A DNA stretch of 47,662 bases, from the NCBI GenBank assembly GCA_021154325.1, contig JAJKIR010000001.1, positions 1 to 47,662 on the forward strand, given 5' to 3'. This stretch comes from Gemmatimonas sp. GTDB lineage: Bacteria; Gemmatimonadota; Gemmatimonadetes; Gemmatimonadales; Gemmatimonadaceae. Under the pieces are notes generated by a model. The model did no database searches. It was given only the letters and a program-made list of their open reading frames with translations, and was not told the DNA's origin. A program made the translations under genes and the position numbers. Shown here in pieces: positions 16,231 to 24,324 of the stretch (its first letter is position 1; each line of letters starts with the position of its first letter).

Positions 16231-17280
16231 TCAGATGGGCGCACGACAGAGCGCGGCTAGGAGAGATAGCGCCCCGGTGAGTGCCACATAATACCCCACG
16301 GCGCGCAGATCGGCACGCGACGTGGGCCTCATGGTGAATACGGCCCAGCCTGCACCGAGCACTGGCAGCCAGAGCATGCGCTGACCGGAGAGCACGACGG
16401 CAACGAGCAGCGCCGCCGTGGCCGCCAGCCGGTGCGCGCGGGACATCGCCTTGAACGCGTGTGCGCCGTCGAGCTGCCAGACCGGGGTGAGATTGAAGAG
16501 GTTGATCAACGCGCACCACTGCGTGAGCGTGGCCCAGAATGGGTTGCCGGTCACCCAGTACACCGCGTACTCCACGATGGCGGCGCCGAGCCCCCAGAGC
16601 GGTCCGGCCAGGCCGATGTCCGCCTCCACCCAGTCGCTGTGAAAGGACTGTTGAGCAACTATCAAAGCGCCCAAGCCGGGGATGAACATCGGCGCGGTCG
16701 TCTTGATTCCGTGCCGCCGATTGGCGGCGACGTGACCCATCTCGTGCACGTAGATCGACAACACGAGGCCGAGCGCGAGCGGCCATCCGAGGAATCTCGC
16801 GTCGAAGCCGAAGAACAGCGCCATCGATGAGAGAGTACTCAACTTGGTGAGGCCGAGGAGCAGCAGCTTCCCCTTCGTGAGAAGGAGCACCATCACGAAC
16901 TTGAACTTGAGGAGAAAGACGGCGATCGCGCTGACGACGGCTCCGTGCTTCCCGTAGCGCGCGCGTACGCGCTCGACCTCCGCCTGGCGTTCGCTCTTGC
17001 CGGCGCTGTCGCCGAGCTCCGTCAGCCGCGCGAGGATGGTCTCGTACTGCCTGGTGTGGCGGGGGAGGAGCTCGAGCGCCTCACGCCAGCGCGCGGCGGC
17101 ACCCGCGGCATCGCGCACTGCCTCTCGCTCCTCCGCGGAAGCGACGAGCGCGCGCAATCGATCGGCGTGGATCAGCGCGTGACAGGACGGACAGGCGAGG
17201 AGCGTTGGGGCGAGCTCCGTTCCGCAGCGATTGCACGCGCTCGAGTCGCTCGACGCGTGCGCGAGCGCCGGTTCAGCCAA
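16231..17280 (-). CDS. M50-family membrane metalloprotease with N-terminal zinc ribbon
   Basis: A 349-residue protein. Residues 16-33 hold two CxxC knuckles (CNRCG and CPSCH), a rubredoxin-like zinc ribbon. A helical stretch rich in Glu/Arg follows (EEREAVRDAAGAAARWREAL), then membrane helices carrying the site-2-protease signature HEMGH at 179-183 and the second-site motif NLTPVWQLDGAHAF with the metal-binding Asp. These are the intact active-site elements of intramembrane or membrane-embedded zinc peptidases. It overlaps the end of the upstream zinc-ribbon protein by 8 bp, so both are cotranslated; cleavage of a membrane-bound substrate is likely but the substrate is unknown. Confidence 0.88.
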   Translation of the reverse strand: MAEPALAHASSDSSACNRCGTELAPTLLACPSCHALIHADRLRALVASAEEREAVRDAAGAAARWREALELLPRHTRQYETILARLTELGDSAGKSERQAEVERVRARYGKHGAVVSAIAVFLLKFKFVMVLLLTKGKLLLLGLTKLSTLSSMALFFGFDARFLGWPLALGLVLSIYVHEMGHVAANRRHGIKTTAPMFIPGLGALIVAQQSFHSDWVEADIGLAGPLWGLGAAIVEYAVYWVTGNPFWATLTQWCALINLFNLTPVWQLDGAHAFKAMSRAHRLAATAALLVAVVLSGQRMLWLPVLGAGWAVFTMRPTSRADLRAVGYYVALTGALSLLAALCRAPI

Positions 17281-18118
17281 TCGCGCCCGAAGGTCCGGCA
17301 GCGACCCGATACGGCCCGGCGATGGTGAGCCGCACGCGGCGGTTCAGCTTCCACGCCTCGAAGACGGCGATGCCGATGATGAGCAGGCCGATGAGATTCG
17401 AGAACCCCGCTGCGATGGGGACGATCGCGGCCAGCAGCACGAGCGCACCGATGCCCACCAGTACCGTACCAGGACCGAGATGCGTCGAATCCGCACGCGG
17501 CGCGGACCGTGGCGTGCCTGCCTGCATTACGGGCGCAGCCTCGGAGCGTCGCGCCGTCGCGCTGGAGTCTGCAGTCGAGGTTCCGCGGGCCGATATGGTG
17601 ATCGTGTCCATCGGAATCGGCGTGGCCGCGTGCGCGCGGGCGGAGCTTCTCGAGCCCTCTTTCTGGAACTCCTTCACGACGAGCGGCACGTACGTCGAAA
17701 CGATGGCGAGATAGGTGAGCGTGATGGCGAGCGTCTGGTATGCCCAGCCGCCGCGGCCGCCCGAACCCTTTCTCACTGCCGTTCCCACCATGAAGCCCAC
17801 GGCGATCGCGACAAGCCCGAACTCGCGTCCCGTGATAGCCGCAACGGCGAAGTAGAGCAACGATCCGCCAACGGCGGCGAGCGTACCCAGTGCCGCAGCC
17901 TGCAGCACGCGCCGCAACCGAGTGCCCCGAGGGCGCTCGATGCCGGCGCGACATGCCGCGCAGCAGAGCGCGCCGTTCACCTCATAATAGGTATCCCGGA
18001 TCGGCTGCCCGCAGCCACGGCAGTGTGCCTGACGCGAAGCGTCGCTCGGCGTCGAGGATTCCGCGACGTCGAACTGCAACGGCTCGTTGTTGGGCGGGGA
18101 GTTTCCGTGAGGGCTCAT
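17273..18118 (-). CDS. Zinc-ribbon multi-pass membrane protein
   Basis: A 281-residue protein from ATG 18118-18116 (an in-frame GTG at 18136 is an alternative). CRGC at 33-36 and CCAAC around 52-56 form a treble-clef or LIM-like zinc knuckle (AHCRGCGQPIRDTYYEVNGA). Three to five hydrophobic segments follow, with a Ser/Thr/Ala-rich soluble stretch between them and a final pair (GTVLVGIGALVLLAAIVPIA, NLIGLLIIGIAVFEAW). The end overlaps the M50 protease start by 8 bp. It is plausibly a partner or substrate of the protease; no named family is recognised. Confidence 0.7.
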   Translation of the reverse strand: MSPHGNSPPNNEPLQFDVAESSTPSDASRQAHCRGCGQPIRDTYYEVNGALCCAACRAGIERPRGTRLRRVLQAAALGTLAAVGGSLLYFAVAAITGREFGLVAIAVGFMVGTAVRKGSGGRGGWAYQTLAITLTYLAIVSTYVPLVVKEFQKEGSRSSARAHAATPIPMDTITISARGTSTADSSATARRSEAAPVMQAGTPRSAPRADSTHLGPGTVLVGIGALVLLAAIVPIAAGFSNLIGLLIIGIAVFEAWKLNRRVRLTIAGPYRVAAGPSGAIG

Positions 18119-18175
18119 TGAAGTCCGCGATACCACGCAACAGACGATTCTGGCGGCCTCGACGGCACATGCGTC

Positions 18176-18727
18176 TCAGCGATGCCGCGGATGCAAGATG
18201 CGCTCGACGATCTGCTGCACGCGCCACGGATTCACTCCTTCCCGTTGCTCGATCGCGAGCGGGTGGTCGGTCGCGTCCAGCTGGACGAGTGGACGCGTCG
18301 GCCAGGGCCGCACGTGCACGGACGTCTTGAGTAGTTGTGTATCCGGGTAACCCGGAATCGCGCTGCAGAGCCAGCCGAAGTAGCTCGCGCCGCTCCGTCG
18401 ATTGACGTCGTCGAAGGTCGACGAATAGCGCGTGAAGCTGTCGCGGCTGAGCGAGAGCCACACACCGTAGTTGAGCGGCTCGCGATAGCCGCGCACGGGG
18501 ATCTCGAGACATCCGCGGATGAAGAACCACTCGTCGTCGATGACGCACGCGTCGTCCGAGAGCACGACGCGCCGCACCCGCTCGCCGTCGGGGATCGCGA
18601 GGCATTGCGCGGGAAAGTCCCAGCCGAAGCTCGGGATGCCCTCGTGTGTCGCGCCGCAGGTCGCACACTCGAAGCGAAAGGGCTCCGTGTCCCGAAAGCC
18701 GACGGTTGTCTGTATCGGATGCGTCAT
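18176..18727 (-). CDS. DUF2199-domain protein
   Basis: A 183-residue soluble protein from ATG 18727-18725, with AAGGTGAG upstream. It begins with a zinc-knuckle-like FECATCGATHEG, then the DUF2199 (PF09965) core: SFGWDFPAQC, DDEWFFIRGCLEIPV, YGVWLSLSRDSFTRY, YFGWLCSAIPGYPDTQLLKT, and a C-terminal DHPLAIEQREGVNPWRVQQI. The family is widespread and uncharacterised; no catalytic role is known to me. A perfect 8-8 bp palindrome sits 19 bp upstream of the start, indicating specific regulation. It precedes the zinc-ribbon/M50 unit by 57 bp on the same strand. Confidence 0.82.
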   Translation of the reverse strand: MTHPIQTTVGFRDTEPFRFECATCGATHEGIPSFGWDFPAQCLAIPDGERVRRVVLSDDACVIDDEWFFIRGCLEIPVRGYREPLNYGVWLSLSRDSFTRYSSTFDDVNRRSGASYFGWLCSAIPGYPDTQLLKTSVHVRPWPTRPLVQLDATDHPLAIEQREGVNPWRVQQIVERILHPRHR

Positions 18728-18745
18728 CGCATGCTCACCTTGAAG

Positions 18746-18769
18746 CGTGCACCCGATGCGTGGTGCACG
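18746..18769. promoter_or_regulatory. Operator-like perfect palindrome upstream of the DUF2199 gene
   Basis: Arms CGTGCACC (18746-18753) and GGTGCACG (18762-18769) with an 8-base spacer, 19 bp upstream of the start codon. Size and symmetry fit a binding site for a dimeric regulator; a hairpin in the leader RNA is the alternative. No similar copy was noticed elsewhere in the window. Confidence 0.45.
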
Positions 18770-18909
18770 TACGACTCGCTTCAAGGACGATCGAGACACA
18801 CGAACGCGGACAGCCGACTGCCGCTCGTGACTGCTGTCACGTTAGGCAATGCGAACCGCGAGACGAGATGTCGCGTCTGGGAGGGACGACCTGACCAGGT
18901 TGTTGCGCG

Positions 18910-18933
18910 GCGGCGCGGGCAATCGCGCCGCCA
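18910..18933 (-). terminator. Hairpin downstream of the serine hydrolase gene
   Basis: Perfect 9-bp GC-only arms, GGCGGCGCG (18910-18918) and CGCGCCGCC (18925-18933), with a 6-base loop, 14 bp after the serine hydrolase stop codon. It is GC-rich without a T-run; it probably acts as a terminator or 3-prime stabiliser. Confidence 0.55.
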
Positions 18934-18946
18934 CGAGGGTCGTTTG

Positions 18947-20482
18947 TCAGCGCTGCGCGCTGGCCCGTTGACGATCCACCCGCCGCAGCATCGCGCCCTC
19001 GAGATCGAGCCGGCTCGGCGATCCGTCACGCCCGATGGTGAACGTCGCGTAGTCGGATCCCTCCCACGTGTTGTCCCAACGCAGGCGGAAGGTGTCGTAC
19101 TCCCAGTGCTCGAGCGTGCCGGCGTGCGTCGAGCTGGCGCGGAGGCGCAGCTTGCCCTTGTCGAGTGTGACGGTCACCTCGCCGACGAGCGAATCGGCGT
19201 AGGTGCCCGCGTACTGATCGAGCGGCAGCGACGGACGCGTGTTCGGGATGCGACGGGCTTCGGCGCGACTGCGTGCCGAATCGGCTGCGGCTCGCATGCC
19301 GCCGTACAGCCTGAGCAGATCGGCGCTCCAGTCGCGCGGTGGGTTGCCGAGATAGGCGTCGAAGACGCGATACATCAGCGCGTGTCTCACCTCGGCGTGA
19401 TCGAGATTCGCAAGCACATACACGCCGAGTCGCTCGTCCGGAATGAGTCCGATGATCGCGACCATGCCATCGATGCTGCCGGTATGGAAGTCGACCATCC
19501 GGCCACTGTAGTCCTCCTGGAACCAGCCGAAGGCGTACGTCCTCCAATGCGGCTTCGTTAGGCGCGCCGTCGGGTAGAACTCCTCCGGCGTGACCATCGT
19601 TTCAGGCTTGAGCCACTCGGCGTAGCTCTCCGGTTTGAGCAGCCGCCGGCCATCGACTCGCGCGCTGTCGAGCACGAAGCGCGTCCAGCGCGCCATGTCG
19701 GCGACGCTCGCCCACACCGCGCCGGCGGGCGCCACCGCGTCGACGCTCGCGTTCGTGACGACACGGATCGTGTCGCCAAGACGATAGTGCGGCGAGGCGA
19801 CGTTCGACCGGCGACGCGCGGAATCGAGCAGCGGCACCGTATTCGGCATGCCGACCGGGCCAAAGATTCTCGTGCGGACGAACTGCTCCCAGGGCATTCC
19901 ACTGGCCGCGGCGACGACTTGGCCGGCGACGGCATACATCACGTTCTGATAGATGAAGCTCGAGCGCAGGGAATACGCGGGATCCGCGAAACGAACACGA
20001 CGGACCACTTCTTCAGGGGAGTTGTCGGTTCGATACCAGAGCACGTCGGCGTTGCCGAGGCCAGCACGGTGGGTGAGCAGGTCGCGAATGGTGATCTCGC
20101 GCGTGACGTACGGGTCGGCGAGCTGGAAGCTCGGCAGGATCTTCGTCACGCGATCGTCCCAGCGAAGCTTTCCTTCATCGACGAGCATGCCGATCGAGGC
20201 TGCCGTCATCGCCTTGGTCGTCGAACCGATGGCGAAGAGTGTTTGTGTATCGACGGGCGCGACCTTTCCGGCCTCGCGCACCCCGTAGCCTTTCGCGAAC
20301 ACGATGCGGCCGTCTTTCACGACGGCGATCGCGAGCCCGGGCACCCTCCACTCGGCGACGGCCTTCGCGGCATACGCGTCGAGATCGCGAATCGGATCCG
20401 TAGCCGAGCGTGCCTGCGCGGCACTCGAGAGGAATGGAAGCGAAAGGAAAAAGCTGGCGGAGGCGGTGCACCGGATGCGCAT
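18947..20482 (-). CDS. Secreted serine hydrolase, beta-lactamase/PBP class C family
   Basis: A 511-residue protein with a signal peptide (MRIRCTASASFFLSLPFLSS AAQA). It has the serine beta-lactamase fold motifs: SxxK as STTK at residues 87-90, YxN as YQN at 178-180, and HTG (FHTGSIDG) replacing KTG. A C-terminal beta-rich domain of about 110 residues follows (DQYAGTYADSLVGEVTVTLD), like the lipocalin-type DUF3471 domain common on such hydrolases. This set is typical of esterase or D-aminopeptidase-like family members more than of true beta-lactamases. It acts in the periplasm or outside the cell. It is divergent from the prolyl oligopeptidase gene across 181 bp. Confidence 0.88.
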   Translation of the reverse strand: MRIRCTASASFFLSLPFLSSAAQARSATDPIRDLDAYAAKAVAEWRVPGLAIAVVKDGRIVFAKGYGVREAGKVAPVDTQTLFAIGSTTKAMTAASIGMLVDEGKLRWDDRVTKILPSFQLADPYVTREITIRDLLTHRAGLGNADVLWYRTDNSPEEVVRRVRFADPAYSLRSSFIYQNVMYAVAGQVVAAASGMPWEQFVRTRIFGPVGMPNTVPLLDSARRRSNVASPHYRLGDTIRVVTNASVDAVAPAGAVWASVADMARWTRFVLDSARVDGRRLLKPESYAEWLKPETMVTPEEFYPTARLTKPHWRTYAFGWFQEDYSGRMVDFHTGSIDGMVAIIGLIPDERLGVYVLANLDHAEVRHALMYRVFDAYLGNPPRDWSADLLRLYGGMRAAADSARSRAEARRIPNTRPSLPLDQYAGTYADSLVGEVTVTLDKGKLRLRASSTHAGTLEHWEYDTFRLRWDNTWEGSDYATFTIGRDGSPSRLDLEGAMLRRVDRQRASAQR

Positions 20483-20663
20483 GCGTCACTCGTGAGGTAG
20501 GCGCCGGATGTTAGCCAGAGGTCGCCTCAGCCGCGAGCGTTTCCGGCCACTCCGCTGTCTAACGGTCGGACCGCGTCGGCGTACCTCGCTCCGGGCCGTC
20601 ACTGTGCGCTGGAAGCGCGGCGCTCCATGTCGTAGACTCGGGCGAGGACAAACAGGAGCTCTC

Positions 20664-22826
20664 GTGAGACTAGACCGTCCATCGCATGCCCTGATCGCCG
20701 CCGGCATCGTTGCAGTGCTGGCAATGCCGTCGGGCGCTCAGGTACAGCAGGGCCAGCGGCCCGCTTATCCCGAGACGAAGAAGGTCGAGCAGGTCGACGA
20801 TTTTTTCGGAACGAAGGTCGCCGATCCGTATCGGTGGATGGAAGACCTCAACTCGCCCGAGCTGGCGGAGTGGGTGAAGCAGGAGAACGCGGTCACCGAG
20901 CAGTACTTCTCGCAGCTCGGCATGCGGGCGTTCTTCAAGAACCGCATCACGGAGCTGTGGAACTATCCGAAGGTGTCGCTGCCGTTCCGTGAGGGGGGAA
21001 AGCTCTATTACGCGCGGAACAGCGGTCTGCAGCGCCAGAGCTCCTTCTATAGCCGACAGTCGTTAGGCGCCGCCCCGAAGCTGGTGCTCGATCCGAATAC
21101 GCTGTCGCCCGACGGCTCGATCGCGCTCGCGGGCTTCTCGCCGTCGCCCGACGGCCGGTATCTCGCCTATGGAATCTCCGAAGGCGGCGCCGACTGGCGG
21201 ACGCTCCTCGTTCGCGAGCTCGAGTCGGGCAAGCAACTGAGCGACACCGTTAGGTGGCTCAAAGGCGGCGGCATGAGCTGGACGAAGGATGGCCGCGGCT
21301 TCTACTACGCACGATTTCCGGAGCCGGAAGCGGGCAAGCAACTACAGAACGCCATCCGCGACGAGAAGATCTATTACCACGTCGTCGGCACGCCGCAGTC
21401 GCAGGACCGGTTGATCTACGAGCGCCCGGATCATCCCGACTGGTTCGTCTATGCCGGTGTCAGCGAGGATGGGCGTTTCCTGTACGTGTCCGTGAATCGC
21501 GGAACGGAGAATCAGACTCGACTCTACGTTGCCGATCTCGGCGACCCCAAACAGCCGAAAGTCGACGCGGCGATCCGTCCGCTCTTCGACAAGGGCGATG
21601 CGTCGTACTCACCGATCGGCAATGTCGGCTCGACGATCTACATGCTCACTGACCGCGACGCCGCGCGGAGCAAGGTCGTCGCGTTCGACGTCGCCGCGCC
21701 GGAGCAGTGGCGCACCGTCATTCCGGAGCAGATGAGCGCGATCGATCAGATCGCGATGTACAAGGGCGGCATCGCCGCGAACTATCTCGAGGACGTGAAG
21801 GCGCGCGTCCAGCTCTATGGTCTCGACGGGAAGCTCATCGGCGATCTGCCTCTGCCGGGCGTCGGATCGCTCCAGGGGCTTTCGACGCGGGAGGACACCC
21901 CCGAGATCTTCTACGCGTTCACGTCACCGCTCTATCCAACCACAGCGTTCCGCTACGACCCCGCGACGAAGAAGAGCACGCCGTTCGAGGCACCGAAGCT
22001 GAGCTTCGACGCGACCCAGTACGAGACCCGGGCGCTGTTCGCAACTTCTAAAGACGGAACTCGCGTGCCGCTCTTCGTGACGATGAAGAAGGGGCTCGCG
22101 CTCGACGGGAATAATCCGGCGATGCTCTACGGCTACGGCGGCTTCAACATCAGCACGACGCCGAGCTTTCGCCCCGACGTTCTCGCCTGGCTGGAGCAGG
22201 GCGGCATCTGGGCGACGGCGAGCATGCGCGGCGGCAGCGAGTACGGCGAGGCATGGCACAAGGCGGGGATGTTCGAGCGAAAGCAGAACGTCTTCGATGA
22301 TTTCATCGCCGCGGCGGAATATCTCGTCAACGAGCGGTACACGTCACCGTCGAAGCTCGGCATCATGGGGGGCTCGAATGGTGGACTGCTCGTCGGCGCG
22401 GTGGAGGAGCAGCGGCCCGAGCTCTTCGCGGTCGCGCTCCCCGCGGTCGGAGTCATGGACATGCTCCGCTACCACAAGTTCACCGGTGGCGGCGCGTGGG
22501 CGACGGAATATGGCTCGGCGGACGACTCCACCGCGTTCCAGTATCTGGTGAAGTACTCACCGGTGCATAACGTGAAGCCCGGCACGTGCTACCCGGCGAC
22601 GCTCATCACGACGGCCGATCACGACGATCGCGTGGTGCCGAGCCACTCGTTCAAGTTCGCCTCCGCGATGCAGGCCGCGCAGGGATGCGCGAAGCCCGTA
22701 GTGATTCGCGTCGAGACGCAGGGATCGCACGGCTACCGCCCCACGGACAAGCGCATCGCCGAGCTGGCGGACGAATGGGCGTTCACGGCAGCGAATACGG
22801 GAGTGAATCCGAAGGTAACGCCTTAG
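20664..22826 (+). CDS. Secreted prolyl oligopeptidase (S9A)
   Basis: A 720-residue enzyme from GTG 20664, chosen because AGGAG lies 5 bases upstream and a signal peptide follows (VRLDRPSHALIAAGIVAVLA ... GAQ). The S9A N-terminal start DPYRWMEDLNSPE is conserved, then a seven-bladed propeller region and the alpha/beta hydrolase domain. The nucleophile is in GGSNGG near residue 570, the acid in DHDDRVVP near 655, the base in SHGYRPTDK near 688. It cleaves short peptides after proline, here probably in the periplasm. It ends in TAG. A dispersed inverted-repeat element follows after 14 bp and may act as terminator. Confidence 0.93.
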   Translation: MRLDRPSHALIAAGIVAVLAMPSGAQVQQGQRPAYPETKKVEQVDDFFGTKVADPYRWMEDLNSPELAEWVKQENAVTEQYFSQLGMRAFFKNRITELWNYPKVSLPFREGGKLYYARNSGLQRQSSFYSRQSLGAAPKLVLDPNTLSPDGSIALAGFSPSPDGRYLAYGISEGGADWRTLLVRELESGKQLSDTVRWLKGGGMSWTKDGRGFYYARFPEPEAGKQLQNAIRDEKIYYHVVGTPQSQDRLIYERPDHPDWFVYAGVSEDGRFLYVSVNRGTENQTRLYVADLGDPKQPKVDAAIRPLFDKGDASYSPIGNVGSTIYMLTDRDAARSKVVAFDVAAPEQWRTVIPEQMSAIDQIAMYKGGIAANYLEDVKARVQLYGLDGKLIGDLPLPGVGSLQGLSTREDTPEIFYAFTSPLYPTTAFRYDPATKKSTPFEAPKLSFDATQYETRALFATSKDGTRVPLFVTMKKGLALDGNNPAMLYGYGGFNISTTPSFRPDVLAWLEQGGIWATASMRGGSEYGEAWHKAGMFERKQNVFDDFIAAAEYLVNERYTSPSKLGIMGGSNGGLLVGAVEEQRPELFAVALPAVGVMDMLRYHKFTGGGAWATEYGSADDSTAFQYLVKYSPVHNVKPGTCYPATLITTADHDDRVVPSHSFKFASAMQAAQGCAKPVVIRVETQGSHGYRPTDKRIAELADEWAFTAANTGVNPKVTP

Positions 22827-22840
22827 GGGCAGCTATCAGT

Positions 22841-23064
22841 TATCAGTCCATAGTTATCAGGGAGCAGGGAACGAAACGTTTTTGCGGGTTGTCATCCTGA
22901 GCGAAGCGAAGGATCTACGGCGCGAAGCGCCGTAGATCCTGTTCTATGTGGAGTCGCGCGCGCTGCTCGCGCGCGCTCCTGCTCCTCTCCCACGGAGGGT
23001 AGATCCTTCGTCGCTTCGCTCCTCAGGATGACAATCCGAACTCCCTGATAACTATGGACTGATA
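22841..23064. repeat. Dispersed inverted-repeat element, copy 1 (complex multi-hairpin)
   Basis: Outer arms 22841-22864 and 23041-23064 are perfect 24-bp inverted repeats containing GTCCATAGTTATCAGG. Nested inside is a second, near-perfect inverted pair (22891-22918 and 22999-23032) starting GTCATCCTGAGCGAAGC, a sequence I know as a widespread bacterial intergenic repeat. Two further hairpins lie in the centre: CTACGGCG/CGCCGTAG at 22916-22936, and a GC/CG-alternating stem around 22953-22977. No coding capacity is seen. The outer arms recur in the element at 26111-26250. It has the layout of a non-autonomous, MITE-like or REP-like repeat; no transposase is nearby. Confidence 0.85.
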
Positions 23065-23066
23065 GC

Positions 23067-23084
23067 AGATAACTGCCGTTATCT
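23067..23084. promoter_or_regulatory. Palindrome upstream of the binding-protein gene
   Basis: AGATAAC (23067-23073), TGCC, GTTATCT (23078-23084): perfect 7-bp arms 38 bp upstream of the start of the periplasmic binding-protein gene. It could be an operator or the remaining edge of the repeat element just upstream. Confidence 0.3.
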
Positions 23085-23121
23085 CGTTGCGAAGCGGTCA
23101 TCGTGTCCGTCCATAGAGGCC

Positions 23122-24324
23122 ATGACCGTTTGCCGGCTCATCACAGCACTCGTAGTCGCAGCCGTTACAGGCGCCGCAACGACGTCGTGCTCGCGTGCGA
23201 GCGCGCGCACGAGCGCGGACAGTGACACCCTCTACATCGCCGTGGCGGCGACGCGGTCCAGCCCCGCCTATTTCCACGGCGTCGAGCTCGCGCTCCAGAA
23301 GCTGAACGCGGAGCGTCCGCACACCGCGAGACCGTTCGGAATGCGGGTGCCGCTGCTCACGCAGACGAGCCAGGTCGCCGTCGCGGCGCGCTTTCGCGAC
23401 GATCCCGCGGTGATCGGAGTCGTCGGCCACACGGGAAGCGCGCAGACGCTCGAGACCGCGCCGGTCTATGGCGACCTCGCGAACAATGGCAAGCACGCGG
23501 TCGTCGCGGTGACCCCGACAGCGACCAATCCGCAGGTGACGCGCGCGAGCCGGTGGATCTTCCGCGTCTGTCCAACCGACGACGATGCAGCGCGCGCGCT
23601 CGCGCGGTTCGCCGCCGATTCGCTCCATCTCGATCGAGTCGCGATCGTCTATCGCAACGATCTCTTCGGGCGCGGCTTCACCCGTACGATCGCGCCCGAG
23701 CTCGCGTTCGAGCGCGTCGGTGTTGCCGAGCGTGATCCGTACCTGGCGGGCATCACGGAGTACGAGGCATACGCGGCACGCATCGCGCGCAGTGGCGTTC
23801 CTGCCGTCATCTTCGCGGGCGGCGGCGTCGATGCGGCCGATCTCGTGCGCGCGCTGCATAACGAGTCGGCGCATCCCGTCATCCTTGGCAGCGACGACGT
23901 CGCGAGCATTCTCGACGGTGTGAAGGCCACACCGCCCACGCCCGCGCCCAAGCGACGCGGCAGGCGAGCACCGGCCGCCCCGCCGCCTCCACCGGACGAC
24001 CGTGAGCTCTTTCGGGGCGTCCGCTTCACTGCTTTCTACGACGCGCATCGGCCAGCCGACCCCGAGGCCAAGCATTTTGCTGCGGAATACACGCGACGCT
24101 TCGGTCAGGCGCCGCCACCCCAGGCCGCGCTCTCGTACGACGCCGCCATGCTCATCGGTCGCGCGGCCCTCGCGGTTGGCGACGATCGGCGGCGCGTTCG
24201 CGACTGGATTGCCGCGGTGGGCTCGAGCACGCCACCAATGCGTGGCATCACCGGCATCATCCGCTTCGATGAGAATGGCGATGCGGTTGGAAAGCCCGTG
24301 CTCGTCGGCCGGATCGAGCCATGA
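23122..24324 (+). CDS. Periplasmic binding protein, type 1 (Leu/Ile/Val-binding-like)
   Basis: A 400-residue extracytoplasmic binding protein with an N-terminal signal ([18 protein letters not shown]) whose Cys23 may be a weak lipobox. The fold is that of ABC-type branched-chain amino acid binding proteins: [77 protein letters not shown] Pro/Arg-rich insert ([14 protein letters not shown]) near 270-290 is unusual. No permease or ATPase genes are near. Its last bases overlap the chemoreceptor start (ATGA), so it more likely feeds a chemoreceptor than a transporter. The gene pair is bracketed by two copies of a repeat element. Confidence 0.85.
   Translation: MTVCRLITALVVAAVTGAATTSCSRASARTSADSDTLYIAVAATRSSPAYFHGVELALQKLNAERPHTARPFGMRVPLLTQTSQVAVAARFRDDPAVIGVVGHTGSAQTLETAPVYGDLANNGKHAVVAVTPTATNPQVTRASRWIFRVCPTDDDAARALARFAADSLHLDRVAIVYRNDLFGRGFTRTIAPELAFERVGVAERDPYLAGITEYEAYAARIARSGVPAVIFAGGGVDAADLVRALHNESAHPVILGSDDVASILDGVKATPPTPAPKRRGRRAPAAPPPPPDDRELFRGVRFTAFYDAHRPADPEAKHFAAEYTRRFGQAPPPQAALSYDAAMLIGRAALAVGDDRRRVRDWIAAVGSSTPPMRGITGIIRFDENGDAVGKPVLVGRIEP

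Noticed and set aside
23098..24075. Minus-strand frame of 325 codons opposite the binding-protein gene
   Set aside because: Antisense shadow, Arg-rich, no family resemblance; the plus-strand product has a signal peptide and a clear binding-protein fold.
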